Positions 1 through 9,314 of a DNA stretch of 34,484 bases are shown in pieces. The notes under the pieces are model-generated. The model made no database searches and was not told the DNA's origin. It saw nothing but the letters and a program-made list of their open reading frames with translations. The DNA comes from Bacteroidia bacterium (GTDB lineage Bacteria; Bacteroidota; Bacteroidia; Chitinophagales; Saprospiraceae): NCBI GenBank assembly GCA_030429045.1, contig JAUIEA010000025.1:1-34484 (forward strand). The letters are read 5' to 3'. Each line of letters opens with the position of its first letter. Within the stretch, counting starts at the first letter, position 1. The position numbers were made by a program, and so were the translations under genes.

Positions 1-1
1 C

Positions 2-3000
2 TGGGTGCCGGTGGAGCTGTATGATGGTACCTGGTCAGCAGATTCGGTCAAATCGTCCTGGAATGTCCTCAACTTTCTGTACAGTGAGCTGGACTGGGCC
101 CAGGTCAATTCCTATGCCTTTGCCCCGATGGATAGCGTGATGAACCACACCATGCTGCACCTGTACAATCAGGATACCACCATCATTGGGGGGGTATGGG
201 CGCAATATGATCGGCTGGTGCCGTGGGCACTGGATAGCAATCTGGTGACCATCGATTCGGGGCGATGCCAACTTGTGCCGGGAGCGGGCTCGCCCTTTTT
301 CCAACATTATGTATTTGCGATGGCCTTGGCGGATGATCACCGGGACAGTCTGGTCCAGATCGTGAAGATTGATACTGCCTGGATGTTCACCAACCAATCC
401 GCAGGATGGGGTGCTCTCACCCTGGATGCGGATGACGGACTTGGCTGGCGAAATATCACTCCAGGCGATGCATTGACAATCTCTTACGCTACGGAAGGCG
501 TGAAGATGGTAAAATTCAGAATGATTACGCAGACAGGTGACACCTTGATCTCCGGTGCACAATGGGACATCCGAGAGTCACAAAACCTGACTTACTGGCA
601 GGTAAGAGGATTTGATGAAGAGCCAGATGAGGTAATAGACTTCCCTACCGGACAGTATAAATCGTTCACCCAATTCAATGAATATGTGGGCTTTTGTGAC
701 GAAGTCAAATACGATGAGACGACGATCACCTTGCCGGCTGGTTTGACCGCCTACGTATTTTACAACAAGAATTGCGATGTACCGAAACTGCGCAAACCGC
801 TGATCATCCTGGATGGATTTGATTCAAAACGGTCCTTCGATTGGAAATTAATATTAGGTCCTGGTGGTATATTGAATGAAGATTACAATGATCCAGACAA
901 TAAATGGTTATCAGACTACCTCCACGACGCCGACTATGACATCATATTCGTAGATTGGAGTGATGCTACTGGAGATATCCGGGAGAACGGAGAGTACCTG
1001 CGGGAGTTCATCAAGCATATCAACCATATCAAGCATATCAACGGCAGCAGTGAGAAAAACATCATTATCGGTGCCAGTATGGGCGGGTTGATCGGCAAGT
1101 GGGGCCTGTTGCAGATGCAAAATGCAGGTGAGGATAGTGAGACAGAATTGTTCATCACCTTCGACACACCGCATCAAGGTGCCAATATACCTGTTGGTAT
1201 GGGAGCCATGGCAAAAGACCTGGCCAGGACATCAGTTTTTGGAAAGTCGTTGAAGGACAGATCAAGTGCGATCAAATTCGCTTTTCAAACGTTGAACTCG
1301 AAAGGTGCCCGACAAATGTTGTATTACAATTGGATGGTGGTCAATAGTTCTCAAGTGTCTGCTAGTTCATTAAGTCAGGAACACGACGAGTTTTACAATG
1401 AATTGTCCTCGTTAGGCACTTTGAATCTCCCTGCTGTGGCCATAGCCAATGGTTCATTGACAGGCCAAGGAAATTCCATTGTCCCCGGTGAAAAGCTATT
1501 GAACCATGTTACGGACAAGGGACTAGGCCTTTTTTGTAATGAATTCGGTGATGATTTAACTGGGCTCATTTCATATGTATCCATTTGGGTTGATCTCTGG
1601 GCTAGCCCAGGAGTAGACGACAAAGTCTTCCATAAGTTTTTCTTACATAAGGTAATACTTTTTCCTCCTATTATTTCATACGGAACGTATACGGTGTCAA
1701 ATATAATAGCTTATGATCATGCACCTGGAGGATTAAGGAGTTTTAATGGGTTTGACGAAAATGATAATGAAAAACCGGGCTATCCCTTTAAGAAGAAGTC
1801 GTTTTGTTTTGTTCCGACTATCAGTGCGTTAGATATCAACACAGCTGATCCATTTTATATTGGATATAATTTACAGGATGTAGAAGAAAACGTAGATAAT
1901 GAGAATACACCGTTTCGGTCGTATGTAGGTACAACAGAATATTCCATTAACTATGGAGAAAATCAGGCGAATGAACCACATGTGATTTTTGACAAGCATA
2001 AGGCAAATCTTGCCAAGGCAATGATGGTGAAGCATGAGTTAAAATCCAGCGACAGCCCACTTTCAACGCGTACATTCAATTTCGGGGAGGCATCACTAAA
2101 AGTGTTCAATGCCAACTCCAGTACACCTTTAGGCACAGGCCATTACCTCAATGCCAATTTGTTGGTCACGAATAGTGGTCAGCTGTGGATAAATCGATCA
2201 GATAAAGTTGGTTATACCGATGTGGCCAACAATCCACTCAATGGAGCACAACAAGTATTTGATGTCTGGATGAGTGGCGACTATTGTTCAGGATTAGCAA
2301 CGACCCTGACAGTCAAAGATGGTGGCATCTTTCGAATAGGGAATGAAAATGAAGAGCTCCAAGGGATATTCCACATAGAAAATAGTTGTCAACTTCTGGT
2401 AGAAGATGGGGGCTTGGTTTTACTAGATGAAGGGTACAATAACAACATCATCATTAAAGGCGGTTTAATGGAAGTTGACCAAGGAGGAGTGGTTGATGCT
2501 CGTTGGGGAAGTCGAATCCTGGTTGAAGCTAGCGGCATTTTAAGGGTTAAATCTGGCGGGAAATTGTATATTAAACATTTCTCCAGTCTTCATGTCGAAG
2601 AAGGTGGAAAACTGATCCTCGAACCCGGAGCGGAGATCTACCTGTGGGATGGTCAAGGCCCCGAAGGTGAAGCAACCATCCACATTCGTGATGGTGGTGA
2701 GTTGGAATGGCAAGGCGATATCCAATTTACTGGAAATGGATTTTTCCAGTTCGACGAAGGGCACATTTTCACGTTGCTCAACGATTGGAATCTGGCTGGC
2801 ATGGGGAAAGCTTTCCGTATGGTCCGCCTGAATAATGGAGCAACACTCAAGATTGATCATCAAGATATGTACCTCAGCGATGGTGCTGTGGAATTTGACA
2901 ATGGCTCCTCACTAGATCATTGGAATGGAGAATCTCGTCTTGAGGATATGACATTTTATGGCTCGAATTTCCAATCAGGATTCGGAATGAATGCTTTTTA

Positions 3001-4435
3001 TCCAACAAAGGTGTTCATGGACAATTGCCATTTTGAGAATTTGGAAAACGGATATAATGTGGCAGGCTTTCAGGGTGTTAATCCAGATTTCATTCTGCAA
3101 AATTCCCTGTTTGAACATTGTGTCAATGGTTTGACAGCCAGCCCGGTCACATGGATCAGTATTGATCAAACGATATTTGATCATTGTATCACAGGTGCGT
3201 ACTTCAAGGATGTGAAGTATGCATATATGAATGACTGTAGTATTCTTGGCGATCCGGTCACAGCAGACATCGGAGTTTTCCTGGAAGACTCTCCTGTATT
3301 CCGCATGCATGGCGGAGTGATGGATGGGCTGGATGATGGCATCCAATCCCTCGGCGGCAATCAATCCAATGTTTTCCTTTATTCACAAGCCACGATCAGT
3401 AATTGTGACAGAGGAATCTATATCGAAAAGGGCGGAATCAATTCGAATGGTTTAGATTTCGGAATGGTTCTACTTGATTGTGCGAACTTGCTTAACAACA
3501 AGGAAGGTGTGATCGGTGAGGACATCCTCCTTCAAGTAGATGCTGTGTACAATGCCTCACACCATCCGAATCAGACCATCACACCCAATACCTTTGTCAA
3601 TGGTGCAGACCCAATAGGATTTGATGATATTTTCCAGATCTGCTATGATGATCGGGATGCTGATAATGTATATGCCAGACAGAATGTTTGGGGTAATGGG
3701 GCACCAAGTGATCAATATGATTTTGACAATCATGATATTGGTACAGGAGCGAACGGCTGTGACTTTATTTATAACAAAGTGGATAACATCATCTGGAATC
3801 CAACAGCTCAATATGTAGTCTCCTGCCCACTTCCGCCTCGTGCTCCCGGGTTTGTGGATATTGGTGGATTGACAGCACCTCCCATTTTCGGGAGTGCAGA
3901 AACATGCTTGGTTGAAGGAAGTAACACTTTAGTCGTTCATGATCAGTGGGCTCGTGGTTTGGACCGTTTTTATGCCGAAGATTTAGATGGTGCCTCTACC
4001 TTTTTAGATCCCGTAGCGGGTATTCCGAATGCAGTTCGGGATACGCTGAGTCAGCCTTGTCGTCACTACATTGATGTAGCCAGAGTACTGACCGATGCGA
4101 TCAATACGGTACAGGGCACTACCCCGGCGAAAATCAATCCGGCCTCCAATGGTTTTGTGAAAAGTGCCTCGGAGGGTGATGTGGATGAGACCGATGATGT
4201 CCAAATCCAGATATCCCCCAATCCAGCACGCGAATCCATCGATATTCGAGTGGATGGGGCCTTGGGTTCTACCTACCGTATTGTGAGTGCCTTAGGTCTG
4301 CTCATGGATCAAGGACAAGTGCGAGATATGTGGAGTCAGACACTGCTCGGTTGGCCCGAAGGGATGTATGAAGTGCAGGTGATCGGCCAAGGACTCCGAA
4401 TCATGCAAAGTGAGCGGTTTATGGTCGTGAAATAG
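2..4435 (+). CDS. Secreted alpha/beta-hydrolase / beta-helix protein with T9SS sorting domain (5' partial)
   Basis: The reading frame is open to the window edge (codon 2-4 is TGG), so the N-terminus and signal peptide lie outside; a GTG at 5 is not a credible start. About 1,476 residues remain. Numbering from the GTG, residues ~260-420 look like an alpha/beta-hydrolase of lipase/PGAP1 type: a nucleophile elbow GASMGG with Ser358, followed by FDTPHQGANIP, which is typical after the nucleophile in such lipases. The phrase FVPTISALDIN near residue 605 and an EPH near 660 also fit Bacteroidota lipase-like proteins, and that His is a candidate catalytic residue. Residues ~700-1250 show short repeated beta-strand patterns with many Gly, Asp and Asn, suggesting a right-handed parallel beta-helix. 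The last ~75 residues (ISPNPARESIDI onward) are a type A T9SS C-terminal domain, so the protein should cross the outer membrane and be released or anchored at the surface. Substrate unknown. A strong terminator follows. Confidence 0.85.
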   Translation, partial: WVPVELYDGTWSADSVKSSWNVLNFLYSELDWAQVNSYAFAPMDSVMNHTMLHLYNQDTTIIGGVWAQYDRLVPWALDSNLVTIDSGRCQLVPGAGSPFFQHYVFAMALADDHRDSLVQIVKIDTAWMFTNQSAGWGALTLDADDGLGWRNITPGDALTISYATEGVKMVKFRMITQTGDTLISGAQWDIRESQNLTYWQVRGFDEEPDEVIDFPTGQYKSFTQFNEYVGFCDEVKYDETTITLPAGLTAYVFYNKNCDVPKLRKPLIILDGFDSKRSFDWKLILGPGGILNEDYNDPDNKWLSDYLHDADYDIIFVDWSDATGDIRENGEYLREFIKHINHIKHINGSSEKNIIIGASMGGLIGKWGLLQMQNAGEDSETELFITFDTPHQGANIPVGMGAMAKDLARTSVFGKSLKDRSSAIKFAFQTLNSKGARQMLYYNWMVVNSSQVSASSLSQEHDEFYNELSSLGTLNLPAVAIANGSLTGQGNSIVPGEKLLNHVTDKGLGLFCNEFGDDLTGLISYVSIWVDLWASPGVDDKVFHKFFLHKVILFPPIISYGTYTVSNIIAYDHAPGGLRSFNGFDENDNEKPGYPFKKKSFCFVPTISALDINTADPFYIGYNLQDVEENVDNENTPFRSYVGTTEYSINYGENQANEPHVIFDKHKANLAKAMMVKHELKSSDSPLSTRTFNFGEASLKVFNANSSTPLGTGHYLNANLLVTNSGQLWINRSDKVGYTDVANNPLNGAQQVFDVWMSGDYCSGLATTLTVKDGGIFRIGNENEELQGIFHIENSCQLLVEDGGLVLLDEGYNNNIIIKGGLMEVDQGGVVDARWGSRILVEASGILRVKSGGKLYIKHFSSLHVEEGGKLILEPGAEIYLWDGQGPEGEATIHIRDGGELEWQGDIQFTGNGFFQFDEGHIFTLLNDWNLAGMGKAFRMVRLNNGATLKIDHQDMYLSDGAVEFDNGSSLDHWNGESRLEDMTFYGSNFQSGFGMNAFYPTKVFMDNCHFENLENGYNVAGFQGVNPDFILQNSLFEHCVNGLTASPVTWISIDQTIFDHCITGAYFKDVKYAYMNDCSILGDPVTADIGVFLEDSPVFRMHGGVMDGLDDGIQSLGGNQSNVFLYSQATISNCDRGIYIEKGGINSNGLDFGMVLLDCANLLNNKEGVIGEDILLQVDAVYNASHHPNQTITPNTFVNGADPIGFDDIFQICYDDRDADNVYARQNVWGNGAPSDQYDFDNHDIGTGANGCDFIYNKVDNIIWNPTAQYVVSCPLPPRAPGFVDIGGLTAPPIFGSAETCLVEGSNTLVVHDQWARGLDRFYAEDLDGASTFLDPVAGIPNAVRDTLSQPCRHYIDVARVLTDAINTVQGTTPAKINPASNGFVKSASEGDVDETDDVQIQISPNPARESIDIRVDGALGSTYRIVSALGLLMDQGQVRDMWSQTLLGWPEGMYEVQVIGQGLRIMQSERFMVVK

Positions 4436-4461
4436 TATTTTTTGGGTTAAGTACGTGAAGC

Positions 4462-4497
4462 AGAGTGCCCTTCCAAATAGGAAGGGCACTCTTTATA
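4462..4497 (+). terminator. Rho-independent terminator after the T9SS hydrolase gene
   Basis: A perfect 13-bp stem (4462-4474 with 4480-4492) closes a 5-nt AAATA loop and is followed by TTATAT. It separates the giant gene from fumC. It also shows that the longer fumC frame beginning at 4465 is not used, because that start lies inside the hairpin. Confidence 0.85.
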
Positions 4498-4592
4498 TAT
4501 AGGAGGCTTTCCTTTTTGGAACCCATATCCAAGTTTCGCTATACATTGATACGGATCAATGAGAGGGGTTATGACCCGAACGTCGGGTTATC

Positions 4593-4600
4593 TACCTTTG
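4593..4600 (+). promoter_or_regulatory. Bacteroidota-type -7 promoter element for fumC
   Basis: TACCTTTG matches the Bacteroidota sigma-ABfr -7 consensus TAnnTTTG exactly and lies 17 nt before the fumC ATG. No clear TTG-type -33 element is seen at the usual distance, so the call rests on the -7 box and position. Confidence 0.55.
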
Positions 4601-4617
4601 CCGCAAATCCAGACGAC

Positions 4618-6009
4618 ATGAGTTTTCGCAAGGAAAAAGACAGCATGGGCATGATCGATGTGCCTGCAGATAAATATTGGGCAGCACAGACCCAGCGGTC
4701 CAGCCAGAATTTTCGAATCGGGGGGCAGCACATTCCCCATGAGGTGATCGAAGCATTTGCCATTCTCAAGAAGTCGGCCGCCCGCACCAACCAGGATCTG
4801 GGTGTGCTTTCTGTTGAGAATGCGGATCTGATCGCCGCCGTTTGCGATGAGATCCTGGCCGGCAAACTGGATGACCAGTTTCCGCTGGTGGTCTGGCAAA
4901 CCGGTTCGGGTACCCAGTCGAACATGAATGTCAATGAAGTCGTGGCCAATCGCGGGCATGTGCTGCAGGGTGGATCGCTGACAGATGACAAGAAGGTGTT
5001 GCATCCCAATGACGATGTCAACAAGTCCCAATCCTCCAATGATACTTTTCCGACGGCGATGAACATTGCCGCCTATCGGGCCCTGGTTGAAGTAACCGTA
5101 CCTGGCGTGGAAGCATTGCGGGATACACTGCGAAAGAAGTCTGAAGAGTTCAAGGATGTGGTCAAGATCGGCCGGACCCACCTCATGGATGCGACCCCAT
5201 TAACAGTCGGGCAGGAGTTGAGCGGCTATGCTGCGCAGTTGGATCACGGCTTGCGAGCAGTAAAGAATACCTACGTCCATCTCCGTGAACTGGCCCTGGG
5301 GGGTACTGCTGTGGGAACGGGACTGAACACACCCAAAGGCTATTCAGAAATGGTGGCGGGATATATCGCCCAATATTCAGGGCTGGATTTTGTAACCGCA
5401 CCGAACAAGTTTGAGGCCATGGCCTCCCATGATGCCATCGTGGAAGCCCATGGTGCCCTCAAGTTGCTGGCGGTCTCCCTGATGAAGATCGGCAATGACA
5501 TCCGCCTACTGGCCTCCGGTCCGCGTTCCGGGATCGGGGAACTGATCATTCCGGCCAATGAGCCGGGATCATCCATTATGCCGGGGAAGGTCAATCCGAC
5601 GCAATCGGAGGCTCTGACCATGGTCTGTGCCCAGGTGATGGGCAACGATGTGGCCATCAATGTCGGCGGTTCGAACGGGCACTTTGAGCTGAACGTGTTC
5701 AAGCCGGTGATGATCTTCAACTTCCTGATGTCGGCACGACTGATCGGCGATGCATGTCGGAGTTTCAATGACAACTGTGCGGTGGGTATCGAGCCCAATT
5801 ATGCCCGGATCACCCAGCACCTGAACAACAGCCTGATGCTGGTGACGGCCTTGAATACGAAGATCGGCTACGACAATGCGGCCAAGATCGCCAAGAAGGC
5901 CCATGCCGAGGACAAGACACTGAAGGAGGCTGGTGTGGAACTGGGGCTGCTGACTGCGGAACAGTTTGACGAATGGGTGCGTCCGGAGGATATGGTGCAC
6001 GGACTTTGA
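4618..6009 (+). CDS. fumC: Fumarate hydratase, class II
   Basis: Class II fumarase converts fumarate and water to L-malate in the TCA cycle; the enzyme is a cytosolic, metal-free homotetramer. From the ATG at 4618 the protein has 463 residues, the normal class II length. The family signature [11 protein letters not shown] is present, with the catalytic-loop serines at residues 318-319 (the same numbering as in E. coli FumC), as are the substrate-site stretches [32 protein letters not shown] and [16 protein letters not shown]. An upstream in-frame extension to 4465 is rejected because it runs through a terminator and the promoter -7 box. Transcription is probably monocistronic. Confidence 0.97.
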   Translation: MSFRKEKDSMGMIDVPADKYWAAQTQRSSQNFRIGGQHIPHEVIEAFAILKKSAARTNQDLGVLSVENADLIAAVCDEILAGKLDDQFPLVVWQTGSGTQSNMNVNEVVANRGHVLQGGSLTDDKKVLHPNDDVNKSQSSNDTFPTAMNIAAYRALVEVTVPGVEALRDTLRKKSEEFKDVVKIGRTHLMDATPLTVGQELSGYAAQLDHGLRAVKNTYVHLRELALGGTAVGTGLNTPKGYSEMVAGYIAQYSGLDFVTAPNKFEAMASHDAIVEAHGALKLLAVSLMKIGNDIRLLASGPRSGIGELIIPANEPGSSIMPGKVNPTQSEALTMVCAQVMGNDVAINVGGSNGHFELNVFKPVMIFNFLMSARLIGDACRSFNDNCAVGIEPNYARITQHLNNSLMLVTALNTKIGYDNAAKIAKKAHAEDKTLKEAGVELGLLTAEQFDEWVRPEDMVHGL

Positions 6010-6058
6010 TCTGGGTGAACCTCGGGGTTCAGATGGTATGTTTTGTAGGAATACTCCG

Positions 6059-6484
6059 TTAGATAGAAAGTGAATTCAGGTCGATCCATTGGCGAGCGGT
6101 CAGCACAGGAAGCGCGGAAGAACGGAAGTCACGAAGATTCCGGGTAATGATAGCATCTGCCGGTAGATTCAGGGCAGTGTAATATTGAAAGCCATCTTCA
6201 AGGTCTGGGAATGAGTCGTCGTTGATGGCCTGGTCAATGATCTGCTGGTCAAGTGGGGCGATTTGAACCAGGGTTCGAAATTTTCGGAGCAGAGATCGGG
6301 TTGATGTCGTATCCAATTGTCTGCTCAGGATGTACGCTGTATTGGCCATAGACAATGCGGACGTAAACAGGCTTACCTCCTTCGATTCGGACAAGCTGAA
6401 CAGGATCTGGGCTTCTTTGACGAAGGGCTCCCTGGCAGCGAGGAGGTCCAGGATGATATTAGTATCGACGAAGAGCCTGGTCAT
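6059..6484 (-). CDS. PIN-domain toxin (VapC-like ribonuclease)
   Basis: A 141-residue PIN-domain protein, the usual VapC size. The N-terminal strand FVDTNIILDLL carries the first catalytic aspartate (Asp7), FPDLEDGFQYYTA supplies the central acidic pair, and ITRNLRDF the C-terminal acidic site; together these form the metal-binding pocket of PIN ribonucleases. Its ATG overlaps the stop of the upstream antitoxin gene by 4 nt (ATGA), so the two are translationally coupled. VapC-type toxins cleave specific RNAs, often tRNA or the sarcin-ricin loop; the target here cannot be told. It lies convergent with fumC, 49 nt away. Confidence 0.87.
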   Translation of the reverse strand: MTRLFVDTNIILDLLAAREPFVKEAQILFSLSESKEVSLFTSALSMANTAYILSRQLDTTSTRSLLRKFRTLVQIAPLDQQIIDQAINDDSFPDLEDGFQYYTALNLPADAIITRNLRDFRSSALPVLTARQWIDLNSLSI

Positions 6485-6726
6485 TGGTATTTCTTGGCCA
6501 GATGTTCGCGGTAGTTCTCCTGATCCAGATCAGCCTTTTTCAGATCGATGACCCCTGTGAGTTGTCGAACGGTCGGGTTGATCGGGTGTGAGCCTGGCTC
6601 CGATCGGGTCAACAACGCGAGATAAGCCTCGACAAGGGAGGAAATACTGGTTTGGTGGGTCCGGGCATACTCCTTGGCCTGAAGGATGACTGTTTTGTCC
6701 AGGCGCAGGGTCAATTTTGTATCCAT
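6481..6726 (-). CDS. Antitoxin of the PIN toxin (DUF6364-like, ribbon-helix-helix type)
   Basis: An 81-residue protein starting MDTKLTLRLDKTVI at 6726; nine further in-frame codons upstream (to 6753) are read as leader. The N-terminal strand with alternating polar and hydrophobic residues, followed by helices (AKEYARTHQTSISSLVEAYL), is the ribbon-helix-helix pattern of DUF6364-type antitoxins, which are commonly paired with PIN toxins. The C-terminal tail (DLDQENYREHLAKKYQ) would wrap the toxin. It should neutralise the toxin and repress the operon. The family name is from memory of the sequence pattern; the pairing is shown directly by the 4-nt overlap. Confidence 0.82.
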   Translation of the reverse strand: MDTKLTLRLDKTVILQAKEYARTHQTSISSLVEAYLALLTRSEPGSHPINPTVRQLTGVIDLKKADLDQENYREHLAKKYQ

Positions 6727-6905
6727 GATCTTGTTGTACGTATAAAATATCAATAGTTATACGTCAAATATAGTTCCCGGATCTTGAATGGCTAATAAAC
6801 AGTCTGTTTTCCAGAATCGAATAGTCGATGGGGCCCCTTTGTTTCTGCAGACCAACTGTTGAAATATCCAGTTCGGGATTGCTTCCTTTTTTCAAACATT
6901 CCTCC

Positions 6906-6913
6906 TATCTTTG
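6906..6913 (+). promoter_or_regulatory. Bacteroidota-type -7 promoter element for the DUF177-rpmF operon
   Basis: TATCTTTG matches TAnnTTTG exactly and lies 29 nt before the chosen ATG at 6943. This position argues against the longer frame beginning at 6859. A -33 element is not obvious. Confidence 0.5.
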
Positions 6914-6942
6914 CAGCCGCTAAAAGAAAAAGTTCTTTCACG

Positions 6943-7488
6943 ATGGAGCGGGCCCTGTTGCCATTTACATTTCCACTTGCGGGTATCCGACTGGGGATCA
7001 CCACCTACAACCTGAAGGTTGAGGATGACTTCTTCCAGTGTTTTCCGGATGCACCGATACAGGCAGGGTCACTTGACCTGGAGTTGGATCTGGACAAGCG
7101 GCAGGATATGATCGTAGCCACCTTTCGATTTGAAGGGCGGGTATCGACCACGTGTGACCGCTGCCTGTCTGATATCGGATTGCCAATTGACGGCGAACAG
7201 GAGCTTATCATCAAGTATGGTGATACCTTCAAGGAAGAGGATGAGGTGATTTGGCTGTCCCAGGACATGCGCGAATTCAACCTGGCTCGCTTTGCCTACG
7301 AGTTTTTCATCCTGGGCATTCCGGTGGTCAGGACCTATGATTGTGAGCTGGATGATCCCAGGCCCTGTGACATGGAGATGTTGCGTGTTCTGGAGAAACA
7401 TCAGAAGGGACCGGATAGCGAAGAAGAGAAAGAAGAGGATACGGACAATCCGTTTCGCAATATATTAGACGAGTTAAACAAGAATTGA
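6943..7488 (+). CDS. DUF177 (YceD-like) protein, cotranscribed with L32
   Basis: About 181 residues from the ATG at 6943. The fold-defining stretch is FRFEGRVSTTCDRCLSDIGL, with the Cys-x-x-Cys typical of DUF177 proteins, followed by the acidic EEDEVIWLSQDM and a second Cys near PRPCD; the C-terminus is very acidic. DUF177/YceD proteins are linked to large-subunit ribosome or 23S rRNA biogenesis in bacteria and plant plastids, and are almost always encoded directly before rpmF, as here (1 nt between stop and start). The promoter -7 box at 6906-6913 fixes the start. Its exact biochemical role is not settled in the family. Confidence 0.9.
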   Translation: MERALLPFTFPLAGIRLGITTYNLKVEDDFFQCFPDAPIQAGSLDLELDLDKRQDMIVATFRFEGRVSTTCDRCLSDIGLPIDGEQELIIKYGDTFKEEDEVIWLSQDMREFNLARFAYEFFILGIPVVRTYDCELDDPRPCDMEMLRVLEKHQKGPDSEEEKEEDTDNPFRNILDELNKN

Positions 7489-7489
7489 T

Positions 7490-7687
7490 ATGGCACATCC
7501 TAAATCCAGGATATCCAAACAACGGAAGCGCAAACGTCGCACGCACCTGGCAGCAGCAATGCCCCAGATCGCGATTTGCAAGAATACCGGTGAAGCTCAC
7601 CAGATGCACCGTGCCTATTGGCATGAGGGCGCGATGTACTACCGCGGCCAAGTGGTGATCCCAGCAGAAGAGATCCTCGAAGGATAA
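7490..7687 (+). CDS. rpmF: 50S ribosomal protein L32
   Basis: A 65-residue basic protein beginning MAHPKSRISKQRKRKRRTHL, the standard L32 N-terminus, which binds 23S rRNA near the peptide exit region. The usual zinc-ribbon cysteines are mostly absent: only one Cys (AICKNTGEAH) remains, and the later CxxC is replaced by RAYWHEGAMYYRG. This zinc-independent form is familiar from Bacteroidota. It starts 1 nt after the DUF177 stop and is followed by a hairpin terminator. Confidence 0.97.
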   Translation: MAHPKSRISKQRKRKRRTHLAAAMPQIAICKNTGEAHQMHRAYWHEGAMYYRGQVVIPAEEILEG

Positions 7688-7711
7688 GTCCTTCCGGTTT
7701 TCGTTTCGCAT

Positions 7712-7756
7712 GAGCTCCTCTTCCGCTAGACCGGGAAAGGAGCTCTTCGTGTTTTT
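7712..7756 (+). terminator. Terminator of the DUF177-rpmF operon
   Basis: An 8-bp stem GAGCTCCT/AGGAGCTC (7712-7719 with 7738-7745), extended by TTCC/GGAA inside, is followed by TTCGTGTTTTT. The position after rpmF fits termination of the operon. Confidence 0.7.
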
Positions 7757-7830
7757 CCTCGACTCTGCTCTCACAGAAGCGAAATATTTCCTCATCCTCC
7801 CGCAATAGCGGGTTGACCAAACCCATCCCA

Positions 7831-8214
7831 ATGAAGCGCATCATTCATACTAACAAGGCACCGGCCGCCATCGGCCCCTATAACCAGGCTGTCCTGGTTG
7901 ACCAGATCCTTTACGTCTCTGGACAGATACCCATTGATCCTTCGACGGGCGAACTGGTCCAGGATTCCATCGAGGCAGAGACCCACCAGGTGATGAAGAA
8001 CCTGGGCGCCATCCTCGAAGCGGCGGGTGCGCACTACAAGGATGTCATCAAATGCAGCGTCTTTGTCAAGGACATGCATCAGTATGCCCGGATCAATGCC
8101 GTCTATGCCGAATATTTTGATGCCGAGACAGCACCAGCCCGGGAACTGGTCGAAGTGGCCAACCTGCCTCGATTTGTCAACATTGAAATCTCCCTGATCG
8201 CCACCTTGCCCTGA
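7831..8214 (+). CDS. ridA: RidA family protein (enamine/imine deaminase)
   Basis: A 127-residue protein from the ATG at 7831, the normal RidA length (a TTG six codons upstream is less likely). Conserved features seen: IGPYNQAVLVDQILYVSGQIP near the N-terminus, DVIKCSVFVKDM in the middle, and APARELVEVANLPR with the arginine that in RidA binds the carboxylate of 2-aminoacrylate. RidA trimers hydrolyse reactive enamine/imine intermediates made by PLP enzymes, in the cytosol. The final motif is VNIEISLIA rather than VEIEAIA, a mild change that keeps the fold. A small CCCGC/GCGGG hairpin (7799-7812) lies just upstream. Confidence 0.93.
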   Translation: MKRIIHTNKAPAAIGPYNQAVLVDQILYVSGQIPIDPSTGELVQDSIEAETHQVMKNLGAILEAAGAHYKDVIKCSVFVKDMHQYARINAVYAEYFDAETAPARELVEVANLPRFVNIEISLIATLP

Positions 8215-8304
8215 TCTGTGTCCGTGCTTTGGCGGCATTTTTGCCATTCTTCACGTGCAACCTGATCGCCATGTTTTTGGCGAAACACCTGAAATTGACC
8301 TGAC

Positions 8305-9309
8305 ATGAAAAAACGCGTGCTTTCCTGTATCCAGCCTACCGGTGATATCCACCTGGGCAACTACTTTGGTGCGGTCAAGGGGTGGACCGTGATGCAGGAG
8401 GAATTCGACTGTGTGTTCGGTGTCGTGGATTATCACGCGATGACCATGCCCTTCAACCCGGCCAAATTGCGGGAGGCAACCTGGAAGATGACCTTTCAAC
8501 TGCTGGCTTGCGGCGTCAATCCCGACCTCCTTTTCATCCAGTCGATGGTGCCGGAACATGCTGAGCTATCCTGGATCCTGGGATGTGTGGCCCCCTATGG
8601 TGACGTCACCCGAATGACCCAATTCAAGGACAAATCGAATCAGGTGCAGGAGGCGGACAAGGATGCCTTCATCTCCAGCGGACTATTCTATTACCCCATC
8701 CTCCAGGCGGCTGATATCCTGATCTACCATGCCGACTTTGTGCCGGTAGGGAAGGACCAGGAGCAACACCTGGAGCTGACCCGGACCATTGCCGAGCGGT
8801 TTAACAAGCAATTCGGGAAGGAGTACTTCCCTGTTCCCCGGCCTTATTTTACAGAAGTGCCCAAGGTGCTCAGCCCGGCTGATCCCACGAGGAAGATGTC
8901 CAAGTCCCTCGGAGAGAAGCATTACATCAATATATTTGGAGATGAGGCACGGATGCGCAAGCAGATCCGTTCGGCCGTCACCGATGCGGGTGACACACCG
9001 GAGGGGGAGATGAGTGCCGGTGTGGCTAACCTCTTTACGATGATGCGTGCAGCCGGCGCCCAGGCCGCCCATGATCGGCTGATGGTGGACTATCAGGCGG
9101 GGGAATTGAAATATGCCGATCTCAAGGAAGAGGTGGCCAATGCACTCGCGGTATTAATGGCCCCGATCCGGGAGAAGTACGAGGAGATCAATGCCGACAA
9201 GCGCACCTGGAAAAAGCGGATCCAGGATTCATCGGCGGTCATTCGTGAGCGTGCAAAGACCACCCTGAAGGAAGTCCATGAGATGACTGGGTTGGGGGTG
9301 GTGCGGTAA
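8305..9309 (+). CDS. trpS: Tryptophan--tRNA ligase
   Basis: A 334-residue class I aminoacyl-tRNA synthetase that charges tRNA-Trp. The HIGH-type motif reads TGDIHLGNYFGA at the N-terminus and the KMSKS loop is exact (RKMSKSLGEKHYINIF). The Trp-binding region GLFYYPILQAADILIYHADFVPVGKDQEQHLELTR is typical of bacterial TrpRS, and the length matches. The gene ends only 5 nt before the stop of the convergent VOC gene, so there is almost no room for a separate terminator between them. Confidence 0.97.
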   Translation: MKKRVLSCIQPTGDIHLGNYFGAVKGWTVMQEEFDCVFGVVDYHAMTMPFNPAKLREATWKMTFQLLACGVNPDLLFIQSMVPEHAELSWILGCVAPYGDVTRMTQFKDKSNQVQEADKDAFISSGLFYYPILQAADILIYHADFVPVGKDQEQHLELTRTIAERFNKQFGKEYFPVPRPYFTEVPKVLSPADPTRKMSKSLGEKHYINIFGDEARMRKQIRSAVTDAGDTPEGEMSAGVANLFTMMRAAGAQAAHDRLMVDYQAGELKYADLKEEVANALAVLMAPIREKYEEINADKRTWKKRIQDSSAVIRERAKTTLKEVHEMTGLGVVR

Positions 9310-9314
9310 CCTCA

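Noticed and set aside
4465-4617. Longer start for fumC
   Set aside because: The upstream codons lie in a 13-bp terminator hairpin and over the promoter -7 box, and are absent from the fumarase family length.
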